Part shown: piece by piece, positions 31,374 to 40,443 of the stretch | Layout: every line of letters begins with the position of its first letter | Numbering within the stretch: position 1 is the first letter of the stretch | DNA from: Bacillus sp. ISL-18 | GTDB taxonomy: Bacteria > Bacillota > Bacilli > Bacillales > Cytobacillaceae | DNA: 64,000 nt | Direction of reading: 5' to 3' | NCBI RefSeq assembly: GCF_018613415.1 | Contig: NZ_JAGGQG010000030.1 | Location: 62,001-126,000, forward strand | Made by a program: the position numbers and the translations under genes | The notes under the pieces: model-generated | Database searches by the model: none | Told to the model about the DNA's origin: nothing | Seen by the model: only the letters and a program-made list of their open reading frames with translations

Positions 31374-31895
31374 TTAAATGGATTCTCTAACTAGCTTTTG
31401 AACAATTTTTAAAACAATCACAAGGATACAGAACAGAACTGGATAGGAAAAGGCTGAGTACAAATAAGTCCAACCGTTATGATAAAAATACCCCGATTTG
31501 ACCGCTATGTACTCGTACAGAACAGCAAATCCACTCCAAACGAGAATGTATACTAATTTATTTCGCCATTGTCTTTGAAATGGATAATAATTTAGAAAAA
31601 TGGTGGTTACGGCTGGGTATATTCCAATGATTGCGATTAAGGTCCTCCATTGAATACCTTTAGTAAAATATCCATACAGATCATATTTACCATCAAGATA
31701 AATATCTACATTATCTTGTAAGGTCATCGCAAAGAAAATCGTGGAAAAGATTTCTATACGGGTTAATTTTTTGGGCATAAAAATAGAATAAATACTAAAT
31801 ATAATAGCGGAAATGATTAAGAACCACATAAAAATGAACTGCACCACCTTATCAAAGGTATTATACCCTCTGTAAATAAAAAAACTACAAACCAT
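31374..31895 (-). CDS. CBO0543-family membrane protein
   Basis: 173 residues with five hydrophobic segments. LTRIEIFSTIFFAMTLQDNVDIYLDGKYDLYGYFTKGIQWRTL and the late AVKSGYFYHNGWTYLYSAFSYPVLF match the CBO0543 family of spore-former membrane proteins with unknown function. The family occurs again at 46498. The exact start is uncertain: the ATG at 31895 has only a weak ribosome site. Confidence 0.65.
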   Translation of the reverse strand: MVCSFFIYRGYNTFDKVVQFIFMWFLIISAIIFSIYSIFMPKKLTRIEIFSTIFFAMTLQDNVDIYLDGKYDLYGYFTKGIQWRTLIAIIGIYPAVTTIFLNYYPFQRQWRNKLVYILVWSGFAVLYEYIAVKSGYFYHNGWTYLYSAFSYPVLFCILVIVLKIVQKLVRESI

Positions 31896-31938
31896 ATACT
31901 GCTCTAATCCGTTTATCCTTCAACTAACTTGTTACAAA

Positions 31939-31964
31939 TAAAAAAAAGGGCTGCGCAGCAACCC
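31939..31964 (-). terminator. Terminator, likely of the marR-paiA-paiB operon
   Basis: GGG..GCTG CG CAGCCC hairpin followed by TTTTTTTTATTT on the minus strand, 115 bases after paiB. Confidence 0.6.
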
Positions 31965-32078
31965 AAATGTAAAGTCTTTATGATAAGTACAATCTTTCAC
32001 AATATGAAGAGAAGCATCAATAGGACAACCCTGTTCCGATTATTAATTCTTGCATTAATGTGTATTTAAATTAGGGGC

Positions 32079-32702
32079 TTATTGGTGATTTTTTACTCTC
32101 TTTTCCATTTGCTCGGCAATTTGTTTCGAATTTACATTTCCTTCGTTTTGTAATCTTTCAATGATGGCGGTATAATCCGTTTCATTTCGGTTCTGGCTTA
32201 ATTTATAAGCAGCCTGGACATCTTCCACTTTAATCTTAAAACCAACAATACCTTTTAGTTGATTTTCTACTAGTTCAGGAGAAAGTTTATCCCATAAAAC
32301 TGGATTTTCACGATTATGCTCATATTTTTCTAACATTCCTGCCAATTCTTCTATTAACTCATCTCTCGTTAAAATAGTGGCTTTTCCGTAAAGATGGACA
32401 GCCTGATAATTCCAAGTCGGCACATTTTCGTGCAAATACCACGAAGAAGAAACATAAGCATGCGGTCCCTGAAACATTACAAGCACATCTTCACAAGTTT
32501 CAAATGTTCGCCACTGAGGATTTCCATAAGCCATATGCCCTGTAATATAGTAATCATCACCTTGTTTATTTAACCCTAAAGGCACATGGGTGGCAATTGG
32601 CCTCCCTTGTTCCGTTGTGACAATCGTGCCAAAGGCATTTTTTTGAACAAAATCCCAAATTTCATCCCTATTCGTGACCTTAAAATAGTTTGGAATATAC
32701 AT
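32079..32702 (-). CDS. paiB: PaiB, FMN-binding negative regulator
   Basis: 207 residues from ATG 32702 (MYIPNYFKVTNRDEIWDFVQKNAFGTIVTT). GRPIATHVPLGLN, HMAYGNPQW and HAYVSSSWY...VPTWNYQAVHLYG are the split-barrel flavin-fold signatures of PaiB, a repressor-type protein of sporulation and protease genes in B. subtilis. AAGGTGGG precedes the start. It follows paiA by about 20 bases, the standard paiAB pair. Confidence 0.9.
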   Translation of the reverse strand: MYIPNYFKVTNRDEIWDFVQKNAFGTIVTTEQGRPIATHVPLGLNKQGDDYYITGHMAYGNPQWRTFETCEDVLVMFQGPHAYVSSSWYLHENVPTWNYQAVHLYGKATILTRDELIEELAGMLEKYEHNRENPVLWDKLSPELVENQLKGIVGFKIKVEDVQAAYKLSQNRNETDYTAIIERLQNEGNVNSKQIAEQMEKRVKNHQ

Positions 32703-32725
32703 AATAATCCCACCTTCCAAAAAAG

Positions 32726-33253
32726 TTATAAGAGAGTTTTGATCATGATAAAGTCAATTTGTTCTTCATCCCCCATATAAAAAGAGTGGGCTCCCGATTG
32801 AACAAACCCCATTTTCTTATAAAAAGCAATCGCATTTTCATTTTTTTCCCATACGCCTAGCCAAATTTTCTTTTTATTTCTCTCCATTGCAATTTCCATC
32901 GCTTTATTAAAGAGAAATTTACCAAGCCCATGTTTTTGAAATTTATTCCTTATATAAATCCTCTCAATTTCAAGTGATTCATCACCCATCTCTTCAGACT
33001 GAGCTTCATTGGTATTGACCTTTAGATACCCAGCGACTTCACTATTAACATAAACAAAATAGAATTGTGACGAACTATTCGCTAATTCCTTTTCCAATTG
33101 GTTTAAGTTAAATGCCTTTTCCAAATAGGCATTCATATTTTCGGGTGAATTTTGATGCTTAAATGTTTCATTAAATGTTTCATAACTAATTTCTTGAAGC
33201 ATGGCTAAATCATCATGGGTACATTTTTTTATCGTTAAAGTCACTTTTGTCAT
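32726..33253 (-). CDS. paiA: PaiA, spermidine/spermine-type N-acetyltransferase
   Basis: 175 residues of one GNAT domain: ISYETFNETFKHQNSPENMNAYLEKAFN near the N terminus is PaiA-specific; the acetyl-CoA loop is RNKFQKHGLGKFLFNKA (about Q-x2-GLG), and WLGVWEKNENAIAFYKKMGF closes the domain. PaiA acetylates polyamines in B. subtilis. Between marR and paiB in a three-gene unit. Confidence 0.9.
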   Translation of the reverse strand: MTKVTLTIKKCTHDDLAMLQEISYETFNETFKHQNSPENMNAYLEKAFNLNQLEKELANSSSQFYFVYVNSEVAGYLKVNTNEAQSEEMGDESLEIERIYIRNKFQKHGLGKFLFNKAMEIAMERNKKKIWLGVWEKNENAIAFYKKMGFVQSGAHSFYMGDEEQIDFIMIKTLL

Positions 33254-33269
33254 TACTCCTTTTGTATAC

Positions 33270-33722
33270 TTAATAATTTCTCTTGTTTCCTTTTTTCACC
33301 CATTCCCAGTCTATTTCAATATTTTTTCTAACTCTTTGAAGAAGATTGAAGATGGTTTCTACTTCCGTTTCCGATAATCCAGCTAATGCAATATGATTAG
33401 AGTAATCATTTTCTCGTCTTATAAACGGATACACATTTTCCCCTTTCTCCGTTGGAAAGAGCTTTTTTATTTTTTTGTTATACTGATCATCTTTCTTTTC
33501 AATAAAGCCATTCATTTCAAGCTTTTTAATCGCACGAGCTGCTGTTGTCCGATCAACTTTAATCATCTCAGCTACCTTTTCTTGAATGATACCAGGGTTT
33601 TCACATATTCGCACAAGGTACAAATACTGTCCCTTTGTCAGGTCATATTCTTTAAATTCTATATTGCTTATCGAATCTAAGGCCCTGGCAATCATTCCAA
33701 TTTCTCGAAGAATTTCCTTCAT
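33270..33722 (-). CDS. MarR-family repressor of the paiAB operon
   Basis: 150 residues. The winged HTH is VRICENPGIIQEKVAEMIKVDRTTAARAIKKLEMNGFIEKKDD with wing residues in KKIKKLFPTEKG. It is the first gene of marR-paiA-paiB with AAGGAG upstream of ATG 33722. Two matching operator-like repeats lie in its promoter region, implying autorepression. A MarR gene in front of paiAB is not the classic B. subtilis arrangement. Confidence 0.9.
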   Translation of the reverse strand: MKEILREIGMIARALDSISNIEFKEYDLTKGQYLYLVRICENPGIIQEKVAEMIKVDRTTAARAIKKLEMNGFIEKKDDQYNKKIKKLFPTEKGENVYPFIRRENDYSNHIALAGLSETEVETIFNLLQRVRKNIEIDWEWVKKGNKRNY

Positions 33723-33745
33723 AATAAACTCCTTAGTTCTTGATT

Positions 33746-33769
33746 TTGTTGCAAACGCAATAAAAAATG
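33746..33769. promoter_or_regulatory. MarR operator 1
   Basis: TTGTTGCAAACGCAATAA followed by AAAATG; contains the dyad TTGC-AAAC-GCAA. A second copy lies 48 bases upstream of it relative to marR. Confidence 0.55.
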
Positions 33770-33793
33770 CTATATATTAAATTTAACTTAACT

Positions 33794-33817
33794 TTGTTGT
33801 ATTTGCAATAAAAAATA
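33794..33817. promoter_or_regulatory. MarR operator 2
   Basis: TTGTTGTATTTGCAATAA followed by AAAATA; shares 19 of 24 bases in order with operator 1 and has the outer dyad TTG...CAA. Confidence 0.5.
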
Positions 33818-33947
33818 ATTAAGTAGTCGAGTAATGTGAGATAGGTTATGAGATAGCAGGAATGTCATTTCTTGTTTACTTTTGACGTTATTTTATTTTC
33901 AGAATGAAACCTAACTCTTGATCATATATTAATCTGAGGTGATAGGA

Positions 33948-34172
33948 ATGGATAGACATCTAGAACAAATATTTGATGTCCGTTATTTAAAAATTGGTTC
34001 GATGGTCAATGGCGGAGTTTTGCAAATTGGTTGTGGTGGAGGTATAGTTCACCAAGCTCCTCCGGCTGGATATACCACAGTAGGAACTACCTTAGTTGGA
34101 CTATCAGGTCCTCAACAATTCAGTGTCCCATTACAAGCCGCAGTTCGGCCGAATAATAAGACTAGACCCTAA
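33948..34172 (+). CDS. GerPB-like spore germination protein
   Basis: 74 residues from ATG 33948, six bases after GAGGTG. VRYLKIGSMVNGGVLQIGCGGGIVHQAPPAGYTTVG follows the GerPB pattern (strand, SSV-x-QIG-x-AG) and ends in a proline-rich polar tail. GerP proteins let germinants through the spore coat. No other gerP gene is adjacent, so it is a stand-alone paralogue; homology is judged by eye. Confidence 0.6.
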   Translation: MDRHLEQIFDVRYLKIGSMVNGGVLQIGCGGGIVHQAPPAGYTTVGTTLVGLSGPQQFSVPLQAAVRPNNKTRP

Positions 34173-34234
34173 ATAATCTAATAAAAAAGGCCGCCTAAAG
34201 TGGCAGCTCGATGGTACAGAAAAAAGCAAGTTCA

Positions 34235-35068
34235 TTATGTGATGTCAACTTTTTGATTGATCCATTCTAACGCATGCTTGACATGGGCAAATGTTTTAAA
34301 GGACAACATGTCCATTCCACTTCTTACAACTGTCAGGGCTAGCTCAGGTCGCATCCCCGTAACAATCACATCTATACCTAACAAGCCTAGTATATCTCCG
34401 ATCGATTTCAAGCTGCTTACCAGTTCCTGATTGAGATCTATGATACCTGAATAGTCAATGATCAGAAATTGCAATTGCAACTCTGCGATTTTAGGAACCC
34501 CCCTATCTAAAATATAGCTAACTCGATAAGAATCTATTTTACCCACTAATGGTAGAACAGCAACCCCCTCCTGAATCAAAACAACGGGTGCTGACAACTC
34601 TGCCAATTCTCTCTTTGTCTTTTCCTCGTATCTTTCCGTTAGCATTTCAAATGCTAAAATGGTCTCGTTTAAGCTGACGTCGAGCATGGAGTTAACCTTT
34701 TTAATAATCGATTTACTTTCATTTAATGAAATCCCAAAGTCGTTGCTGAGTTTGGTTATAAGGTCAGTAAAGACTTCTCTTGTGGGTGGATACCTAACTG
34801 TAATCTCAGATATTTTTCCTCCTGAAGTAACTTGATGCTCTGCGTTCTTTTTACTCCATGATAAAATGTCCTCCGCTACATCCTCTGTTCCCTCCAAAAT
34901 CGACTGTCCTAAAAACTCAAAAAATTTTATATACATTTCGATCGCCTGCTGCTTTTCATCTTTGGAAATGATTAAATTCATTCTTTGAATGACACCTTCA
35001 ACAATTTGCACTGCTAGTAAAGATGCATTTTTTGTGAAATAGGTAGCTATTTTACTTTCTAGTCTCAT
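34235..35068 (-). CDS. RsbR-like stressosome protein with STAS domain
   Basis: 277 residues. The N-terminal 150 residues are a helical globin-like sensor; the C-terminal STAS domain begins LSAPVVLIQEGVAVLPLVGKIDS. The RsbR phosphorylation region is FLIIDYSGIIDLN, where Ser replaces the Thr of the usual D(L)TG, and VIVTGMRPELALTVV carries the second Thr. Likely partner of RsbS/RsbT-type proteins in sigma-B control; no such partner lies nearby. AAGGAGGG is twelve bases from the ATG. Confidence 0.8.
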   Translation of the reverse strand: MRLESKIATYFTKNASLLAVQIVEGVIQRMNLIISKDEKQQAIEMYIKFFEFLGQSILEGTEDVAEDILSWSKKNAEHQVTSGGKISEITVRYPPTREVFTDLITKLSNDFGISLNESKSIIKKVNSMLDVSLNETILAFEMLTERYEEKTKRELAELSAPVVLIQEGVAVLPLVGKIDSYRVSYILDRGVPKIAELQLQFLIIDYSGIIDLNQELVSSLKSIGDILGLLGIDVIVTGMRPELALTVVRSGMDMLSFKTFAHVKHALEWINQKVDIT

Positions 35069-35207
35069 TTATAACAATAACCCTCCTTTTCCCTATAGTA
35101 AGATTATACCTTAAAAAAGCGAACACTTCAGTAACTGTCCATTATCCCTATATCAATCAAACCAAATAGGAATATGAATTAGGGCAAAAAAAAAGCCACA
35201 GCCCTAT

Positions 35208-35411
35208 TTATAATAGATCTGTTGCCTTAAATGAAATTTCCCCTGATGGTAAACCTTTATCATCAAAAATAATATGCTTATACAGTTTTCGAATTAAACT
35301 TTTCATCTCTTCAGGAGAATAAGCTATTATGACAACCTGTTCTTCCTGATTATTCCCTTTCATTGTTACATGGTATCTCTTTCTTCTTCTAACTTGTTGT
35401 ATTGATTCCAT
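35208..35411 (-). CDS. 67-residue hypothetical protein
   Basis: ESIQQVRRRKRYHVTMKGNNQEEQVVIIAYSPEEMKSLIRKLYKHIIFDD... A basic start followed by a beta-alpha pattern. AAGGAGAGG lies upstream of ATG 35411. No family recognised. A short hairpin and T9 run just downstream (about 35185-35200) may end the transcript. Confidence 0.55.
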   Translation of the reverse strand: MESIQQVRRRKRYHVTMKGNNQEEQVVIIAYSPEEMKSLIRKLYKHIIFDDKGLPSGEISFKATDLL

Positions 35412-35528
35412 TTAAAAATCGACCTCTCCTTGATGAACTAATCAATATTATATTCCCAGTTCGCAAGACTTTTAAACTATAGAAACAATAAATTTGATAC
35501 TCAAATTAGAATACATTTGAAGACTATC

Positions 35529-35726
35529 TTAATTCGTACATCTCGAAAGGATTAGTATTCCTCCAATAATAATAACCACGGTGATAATCTTGGTAAGACA
35601 GCCTCCTTGTGATAAAGCTCCCAAGTCACCAACTATTGAACGGTTTATCGATTCTCCTAAGTTACCCGTTGGATTTATTTTATTCTCCTCTATTTGTTTT
35701 TTATCTTGTTCGTCTGCTTTACTCAC
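35529..35726 (-). CDS. DUF6366-like small membrane protein
   Basis: 65 residues from GTG 35726 after GGGGGTGG. An acidic, charged N terminus, the NPTGNLGESINRSIVGDLGALSQGG segment typical of DUF6366, and one C-terminal membrane span (LTKIITVVIIIGGILIL). Function unknown. Confidence 0.65.
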   Translation of the reverse strand: MSKADEQDKKQIEENKINPTGNLGESINRSIVGDLGALSQGGCLTKIITVVIIIGGILILSRCTN

Positions 35727-35847
35727 AAATCCACCCCCAAATGATTCCTATTAAACGTTTATTCTCTACTATTCAAATTTAATCCTTCTTTCACGAAACT
35801 GATCGAACAATAAGAAAAGCCGCCGGAGTAGGCAGCAAGTTTAAAAT

Positions 35848-36960
35848 TCACCTTTTTACTTTTATTTTCTCGGGGATTGTCGTCCAGTACTTTGGGTCTT
35901 CTAAGCCGAGCCGCCAAATTCCAATTCCTCGTAAGTTATACTTTTCTACAAGGTTTAGCTTAAACCTTAGACTATTGCTATTCTCAAACCAAACTTCGTG
36001 GCTATGATGGTTTTTATCTACATAACGAAAATGAGGTGTTTGCGAACGGGAGTCCCATTGGACTTTAGCTTTATATTTTTTTTTCTGATCCATTAACAGT
36101 GCATAAGAGCTATACAAGGCTTTGTCTGCTGTAGTGTCCCAGTCCCATCCATAACCAGCGATGCCAAGTATCATTTTTGATGGTGCTACTCGATGTTTCA
36201 ATGCATAGCGAATTGTGGCTTCTGTCCAATTGACTGATGCTGACGCCCCGGGTGATGTTCTTGGGTTGTGCTCATCGTAAGTCATTATCATTAGCCCATC
36301 TGAGTATAAACCTAGCTTTTCGTAATCAAACCATGGTGACCAGGGATTTGCACGGGAATCACCCGTGTTTGCCGGAACTGAAACCGTAACTACTTTCCCA
36401 TCGCGATGCAAAGTATCTGACAATTTCTTTATCAGCAGACTAAAGGAATCTCGATCAGATAAATACAAATTTTCCATGTCAATATTAATACCGTCATAAT
36501 GAAACTGGTTCATTTCATTACGTAAGTTCTGAATGAAAAGATTGCGATTTTTATCATTATCGAGTACATGACTTGCTGCCTGCTTGCCTTTCTCCACGGT
36601 GTCATATAAGAGATTATGTACAACCATATATACCTTTAGTTCTTTCTTATGAGCACTCTGAATAACCTTTTTCTTATGATCTGCTGTAACGGAATCGATA
36701 AGACTGCCTGGACGTTTATCATCCAGCTTATACCAAAAAGGTGCAATGATGCTTAAGCTCTTGAAATGCGCATTTACTGTAGGTTGAGAGCCTGGATACG
36801 TCCCTTCCCTTTCTGTGTAGAAACCTATCACTTCACGAGGAGTTTTAGGGTTCTTGTATTGCTCTTTTTTTTGTGATTGTGACTGACTACACGATGACAT
36901 GAGTAATAAGGCCATACTTAAAGAAATAATGGTGAATGACCGATAACGATTTTTTGCCAT
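35848..36960 (-). CDS. GH18-family lipoprotein (YaaH/YvbX-like)
   Basis: 370 residues. Lipobox LLMSSC with lipid-carrying C24. Single GH18 barrel; the catalytic strand is Y-D156-G-I-N-I-D161-M-E163, with E163 the acid and the first Asp present. MIMTYDEHNPRTSPGA and the terminal GIGIWRLGLEDPKYW fit the spore cortex/ cell-wall N-acetylglucosaminidase-like group. LysM repeats, present in SleL/YaaH, are absent, so it is anchored by lipid instead. AGAAGG precedes the ATG. Confidence 0.85.
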   Translation of the reverse strand: MAKNRYRSFTIISLSMALLLMSSCSQSQSQKKEQYKNPKTPREVIGFYTEREGTYPGSQPTVNAHFKSLSIIAPFWYKLDDKRPGSLIDSVTADHKKKVIQSAHKKELKVYMVVHNLLYDTVEKGKQAASHVLDNDKNRNLFIQNLRNEMNQFHYDGINIDMENLYLSDRDSFSLLIKKLSDTLHRDGKVVTVSVPANTGDSRANPWSPWFDYEKLGLYSDGLMIMTYDEHNPRTSPGASASVNWTEATIRYALKHRVAPSKMILGIAGYGWDWDTTADKALYSSYALLMDQKKKYKAKVQWDSRSQTPHFRYVDKNHHSHEVWFENSNSLRFKLNLVEKYNLRGIGIWRLGLEDPKYWTTIPEKIKVKR

Positions 36961-37132
36961 AATACACCTTCTTCTACTTTGTATATTCCTTAAGTTGATA
37001 AGAAAAGGTGTAACTTATTCATAATAGATTTCCTTCATAACTTAAAAAATTAGGTATTCGAACTAGTCCGAACGAACAAATTTTCACATAGACTGATGAT
37101 ATAACAAGACAAATGTAGATGGAGGTCATTTA

Positions 37133-37552
37133 ATGATGAAAAGACAAAGTGGTTTTGGTGGTTTCCCGCCAAATATGCCAAATATGATGCCTAACGCGAT
37201 GCCAAATATGTTGCCAAATGCAATGCCAAATCAAGTAGCACCGATTCAATCATTACCAGCCCAATATTGTCCGCCACCACCATGCCCACAGTTCTGTCCG
37301 CCTCAAGTGTTCCCGACTCAGTATGATCCGCCACTCGTTTCACCCGGACAACAATATGTGAAAACCAACTTATTCAACAAGGTTGTACAACACATTCATC
37401 CTTCGCATACTACAACAGTTAACAAATTACATGTTAACCACCAACACTATTTCCCACACACAGAATCCTGTGTAAATGAATGCTGTGAGACACATACTAT
37501 GTGCGGCGTACCAGTCAATCCTTGTTGCCCTCCGGGTCCATTCGGATTCTAA
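37133..37552 (+). CDS. cotD: CotD-family inner spore coat protein
   Basis: 139 residues. The N-terminal third repeats PNMMPNAMPNML, then a Pro/Cys/Gln-rich segment, and the CotD core VVQHIHPSHTTTVNKLHVNHQHYFPHTESC. Cysteine-rich C terminus (CVNECCETHTMCG...CCPP). A coat protein deposited under sigma-K control in B. subtilis. GGAGG precedes ATG. A CATA-containing -10-like element about 38 bases upstream is only a partial sigma-K match. Confidence 0.9.
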   Translation: MMKRQSGFGGFPPNMPNMMPNAMPNMLPNAMPNQVAPIQSLPAQYCPPPPCPQFCPPQVFPTQYDPPLVSPGQQYVKTNLFNKVVQHIHPSHTTTVNKLHVNHQHYFPHTESCVNECCETHTMCGVPVNPCCPPGPFGF

Positions 37553-37623
37553 TTTTCTAAAAATCATCCATTCTTAGTAATTTGTTAGAAATACGAAACA
37601 AAATCATATAATACAGGCTTATT

Positions 37624-37662
37624 GAAACACCCAACTTACTCAGCTGGGTGTGCTTCTTTGTG
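37624..37662. terminator. Terminator between cotD and the glycosyltransferase
   Basis: AAACACCCA / TGGGTGT stem with a 12-base loop between convergent genes. Confidence 0.6.
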
Positions 37663-37707
37663 ATTAAACGGTTGTTCCTGCTTCACTTTAGATGTCAGTT
37701 GTTATGG

Positions 37708-38898
37708 CTAGAGATTATATTGACGTTGAAATTCAAAAATCTCATCAACAGCTTGGTGATACCCACCTGATTTTTGAAAAGATTCCTTAATAGATTCAAC
37801 CGCTTTATGAACAGAATTCTGATTTAACACATAATCAACGGCTTCACTTAGTTGATTTGCAGACAAGCTTTCCATTTTTAATTGGATACCAGCTCCAATC
37901 CGGGCTACTTGTTCGGCAATGATCGGCTGATCCGCACTTTGTGGAATCACAATTAGCGGAACGCCAAAATAGAGACCTTCATGGGTACTGTTCATTCCAC
38001 CATGTGTAATAAATAATTTTGTGTATTTCAGTACCTCCGTTTGTGGAACATAATTGTTTACAATGAAGTTTGCAGGAATTTCCCCCAAATCAGCCGGTTG
38101 AATATTTTCGCCAATAGACATGACAACAGTATGATCAGTGTTTCCGAATGCCTGAAAACAGAGCTTATAGAAATCAATGGCTTGGTTAAAGACCGTACCT
38201 AGTGAAATGTATAATAGGCTTTTCCCTTTAATTTTAGCAGTGTCGATGTTTTCTTTCGTCAATCGCGAGGAGATGGATGGACCGACAAATTTGTATGTTT
38301 GGTCAAATGCCTCACTAAAAGGTTGAAACTCCCTAGTTGTATAAACGATTGTCATTGGAGCAGGATTACAAAAAACTTCGTAAGGAGAATCGATTTCCAC
38401 ATTATATTTTTCCTTCACCTTTTCTGTCAGGCTATGAAATTCGTGAACGATTTCAGTGGGAATGGTATTAGAATGTGGTTCCATCATTTTATCGAATGAA
38501 GCCTTTGACTGGGCAAATGAAGTACAAGAATTAATGGCCGGAAGTTTAAGGATCTGGGCAAGTATATAACCACATCCAAACATGGAATCGTGAATGATAT
38601 AATCAAAATGTTCTCCTTCGATTTGCTCTAGAACACTAGGGATCACGATATCTGCCGTCCGTAAAAGACCGTTGATTCTTTCGAGTAAGTAATTTCTTCC
38701 ACCTGAAATAAAGGCTTTTATAAATTTTTGTCCATCAAATGTTCGTACAGTCGCCCCAGTTTTTTCTAGGCGCTCTCGAAAATCTTCGATTGCAAAGTAC
38801 ACTACCTCTTCTCCTCGCGATATAAGTTCTTCCACCACTCCAATGGTTGGATTGATATGCCCTTCTGATCCACCATTTATAAATAAAACACGTGCCAT
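37708..38898 (-). CDS. MGT-family UDP-glycosyltransferase
   Basis: 396 residues from ATG 38898 (MARVLFINGGSEGHINPTIGVVEEL), preceded by AAAAGGAG; upstream in-frame ATGs lack such a site. The N-terminal GHINP loop and C-terminal donor motif LFITHGGMNSTHEGLYFGVPLIVIPQSADQP are those of macrolide/antibiotic-type glycosyltransferases (YjiC, YojK). Such enzymes glucosylate small lipophilic molecules; the acceptor is unknown. Confidence 0.85.
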   Translation of the reverse strand: MARVLFINGGSEGHINPTIGVVEELISRGEEVVYFAIEDFRERLEKTGATVRTFDGQKFIKAFISGGRNYLLERINGLLRTADIVIPSVLEQIEGEHFDYIIHDSMFGCGYILAQILKLPAINSCTSFAQSKASFDKMMEPHSNTIPTEIVHEFHSLTEKVKEKYNVEIDSPYEVFCNPAPMTIVYTTREFQPFSEAFDQTYKFVGPSISSRLTKENIDTAKIKGKSLLYISLGTVFNQAIDFYKLCFQAFGNTDHTVVMSIGENIQPADLGEIPANFIVNNYVPQTEVLKYTKLFITHGGMNSTHEGLYFGVPLIVIPQSADQPIIAEQVARIGAGIQLKMESLSANQLSEAVDYVLNQNSVHKAVESIKESFQKSGGYHQAVDEIFEFQRQYNL

Positions 38899-39105
38899 TA
38901 TAACCACTCCTTTTAAATTACCCAAAACCAGCACCTGATCAATAAAGCTCTCGTTTATTATACCTATATTCACGATACATCGAAAAATCTAAAAAAGGAT
39001 TCCATATGGATATGTTATAATTTTTATAAAATGGAACCTTTTGAAAACAGCGGTATACAGAATCTCTGTTGGCCTGAAATAAATAACATGTTCGTAGGTG
39101 ATTAT

Positions 39106-39404
39106 ATGAAAATATCAATAGAAGAAATCAGCAAAGAACTGGGGGAAGAAATCCTCATTAGATGTCATGAGGTAGATGATGAAATATACGAAATCGTTAA
39201 CAAGCTGAAAACGGAGAACCTCATTTTACTAGGATATCAACATGATCGAGTTCACCGTATTAAGCCATTGATCCCTATTACTGTATTGAAATTGAAAATG
39301 AACTCATCCTTAAATTTTTTGACTATGAATTAAAGGGCATTGGCCATTTTACTCCAAAAGAGACATATGGAGTGATGAAAACTGTAAATGACAAAACCAA
39401 GTAA
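39106..39404 (+). pseudogene. Frameshifted LytTR-like regulator remnant
   Basis: ISIEEISKELGEEILIRCHEVDDEIYEIVNKL...LGYQHDRVHRIKP is the N-terminal half of the small Bacillus LytTR-domain proteins. After HRIKP the frame is lost; shifting one base gives DPYYCIEIENELILKFFDYELKGIGHFTPKETYG to the stop at 39404, but this part does not complete a normal LytTR domain. ATG 39106 has AGGTG upstream. Degenerate by frameshift and probable sequence loss. Confidence 0.5.
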
Positions 39405-39414
39405 ACTGGTACAA

Positions 39415-39455
39415 TAGTAGAAGAAGGATCGTTCCTACGGTCCTTTTTCTACTAA
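39415..39455. terminator. Bidirectional terminator
   Basis: TAGTAGAAGAAGGA / TCCTTTTTCTACTA stem; the 3' end of the minus-strand gene at 39435 lies within it. Confidence 0.8.
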
Positions 39456-39650
39456 ATTCACGCTTCTTTTATCTTTCAACAAACGAAAATTTTTATGAAA
39501 ATCTGTTTCATTTATTGATATTCTAAACGATAAATCCATTGTACGTAATACATAATCTTTCACACCGATAAATTCAGATTCAGCAATTAGATAAAATTGT
39601 GTTCCTTTTTTTAGACCATTAAAATTTTTCTTGAGTTTATATACCTTCAT
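39435..39650 (-). CDS. 71-residue hypothetical protein
   Basis: MKVYKLKKNFNGLKKGTQFYLIAESEFIGVKDYVLR... A small beta-rich, basic protein (SH3-like strand pattern judged by eye). GCAGGT lies upstream of ATG 39650. The stop is inside the terminator. No family recognised. Confidence 0.5.
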   Translation of the reverse strand: MKVYKLKKNFNGLKKGTQFYLIAESEFIGVKDYVLRTMDLSFRISINETDFHKNFRLLKDKRSVNLVEKGP

Positions 39651-39692
39651 GTTTTTACCTGCTGTTTCACTAAGAAATTTGGTTTAACTTCA

Positions 39693-40088
39693 CTAGGAAA
39701 GATTTAATTGCCACGATATTCCGAACCGATCATTTAACCAGCCAAACCTCTTGCTAAAACCATAATCCCCAATTGGCATTAAAGCTTGTCCACCATCTAT
39801 AAGTGTTTGATAAAGGTTATTGATTTCCTCTTCCGAATCGCAAGTGACATAGATAGAGAATGAAGGAGTAAAGGAAAATTGATGTTTCACATTACTGTCA
39901 ATGCACATAAATTCCTGCCCTTTTAAGGAAAAAGAAGCCATCATCACAGTTCCTTCATCCCCACTCTCATTTGCTCCATATCGATCGATGCTTGTAATAT
40001 GTGAATCTTCAATTATTGACGTATAAAAATTCATTGCTTCTTCTGCATTTCCCTCTTGAAACATTAGAAATGGTGTAACCTTTCCCAT
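39693..40088 (-). CDS. PhnB-type VOC protein
   Basis: 131 residues. KVTPFLMFQEGNAEEAMNFYTSIIEDS at the start, SLKGQEFMCIDSN, and the closing ALMPIGDYGFSKRFGWLNDRFGISWQL are the markers of the 3-demethylubiquinone-methyltransferase-like/PhnB branch of the vicinal oxygen chelate fold. Function of these proteins is unproven. AAAGGAG precedes ATG. The next 350 bases (40089-40443) show no gene. Confidence 0.85.
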   Translation of the reverse strand: MGKVTPFLMFQEGNAEEAMNFYTSIIEDSHITSIDRYGANESGDEGTVMMASFSLKGQEFMCIDSNVKHQFSFTPSFSIYVTCDSEEEINNLYQTLIDGGQALMPIGDYGFSKRFGWLNDRFGISWQLNLS

Positions 40089-40443
40089 TGTATTCGACTC
40101 CTTTAACTAGTTAATCAGATCCTTTATAGTCTTCTGCCCTTTTAATAGGATCAATAGTGGGCAATCCTAGTTGAATTTCCTTTAATTATAGATTTCCCAA
40201 CAGAATAATTCAATCCGTCATCTATTCTTTGCTGAATTGTCCCGAATTGAAATCCCAAAAAAAGGATGATAGCCGTTTATTTTCTTAGGATGCGGTTACG
40301 GCTATACAGTATAATGCCGTGTTAGTTACCTCTGTTTTTAACTCATCAATCATTCGTGAGGAGATTTTTCTTAATAGGTTTATGATGAACGAAAAGAGGC
40401 TAGTTAAATAGAGACCTAATTAAAAACTTCTAGGGGGGTTGGT

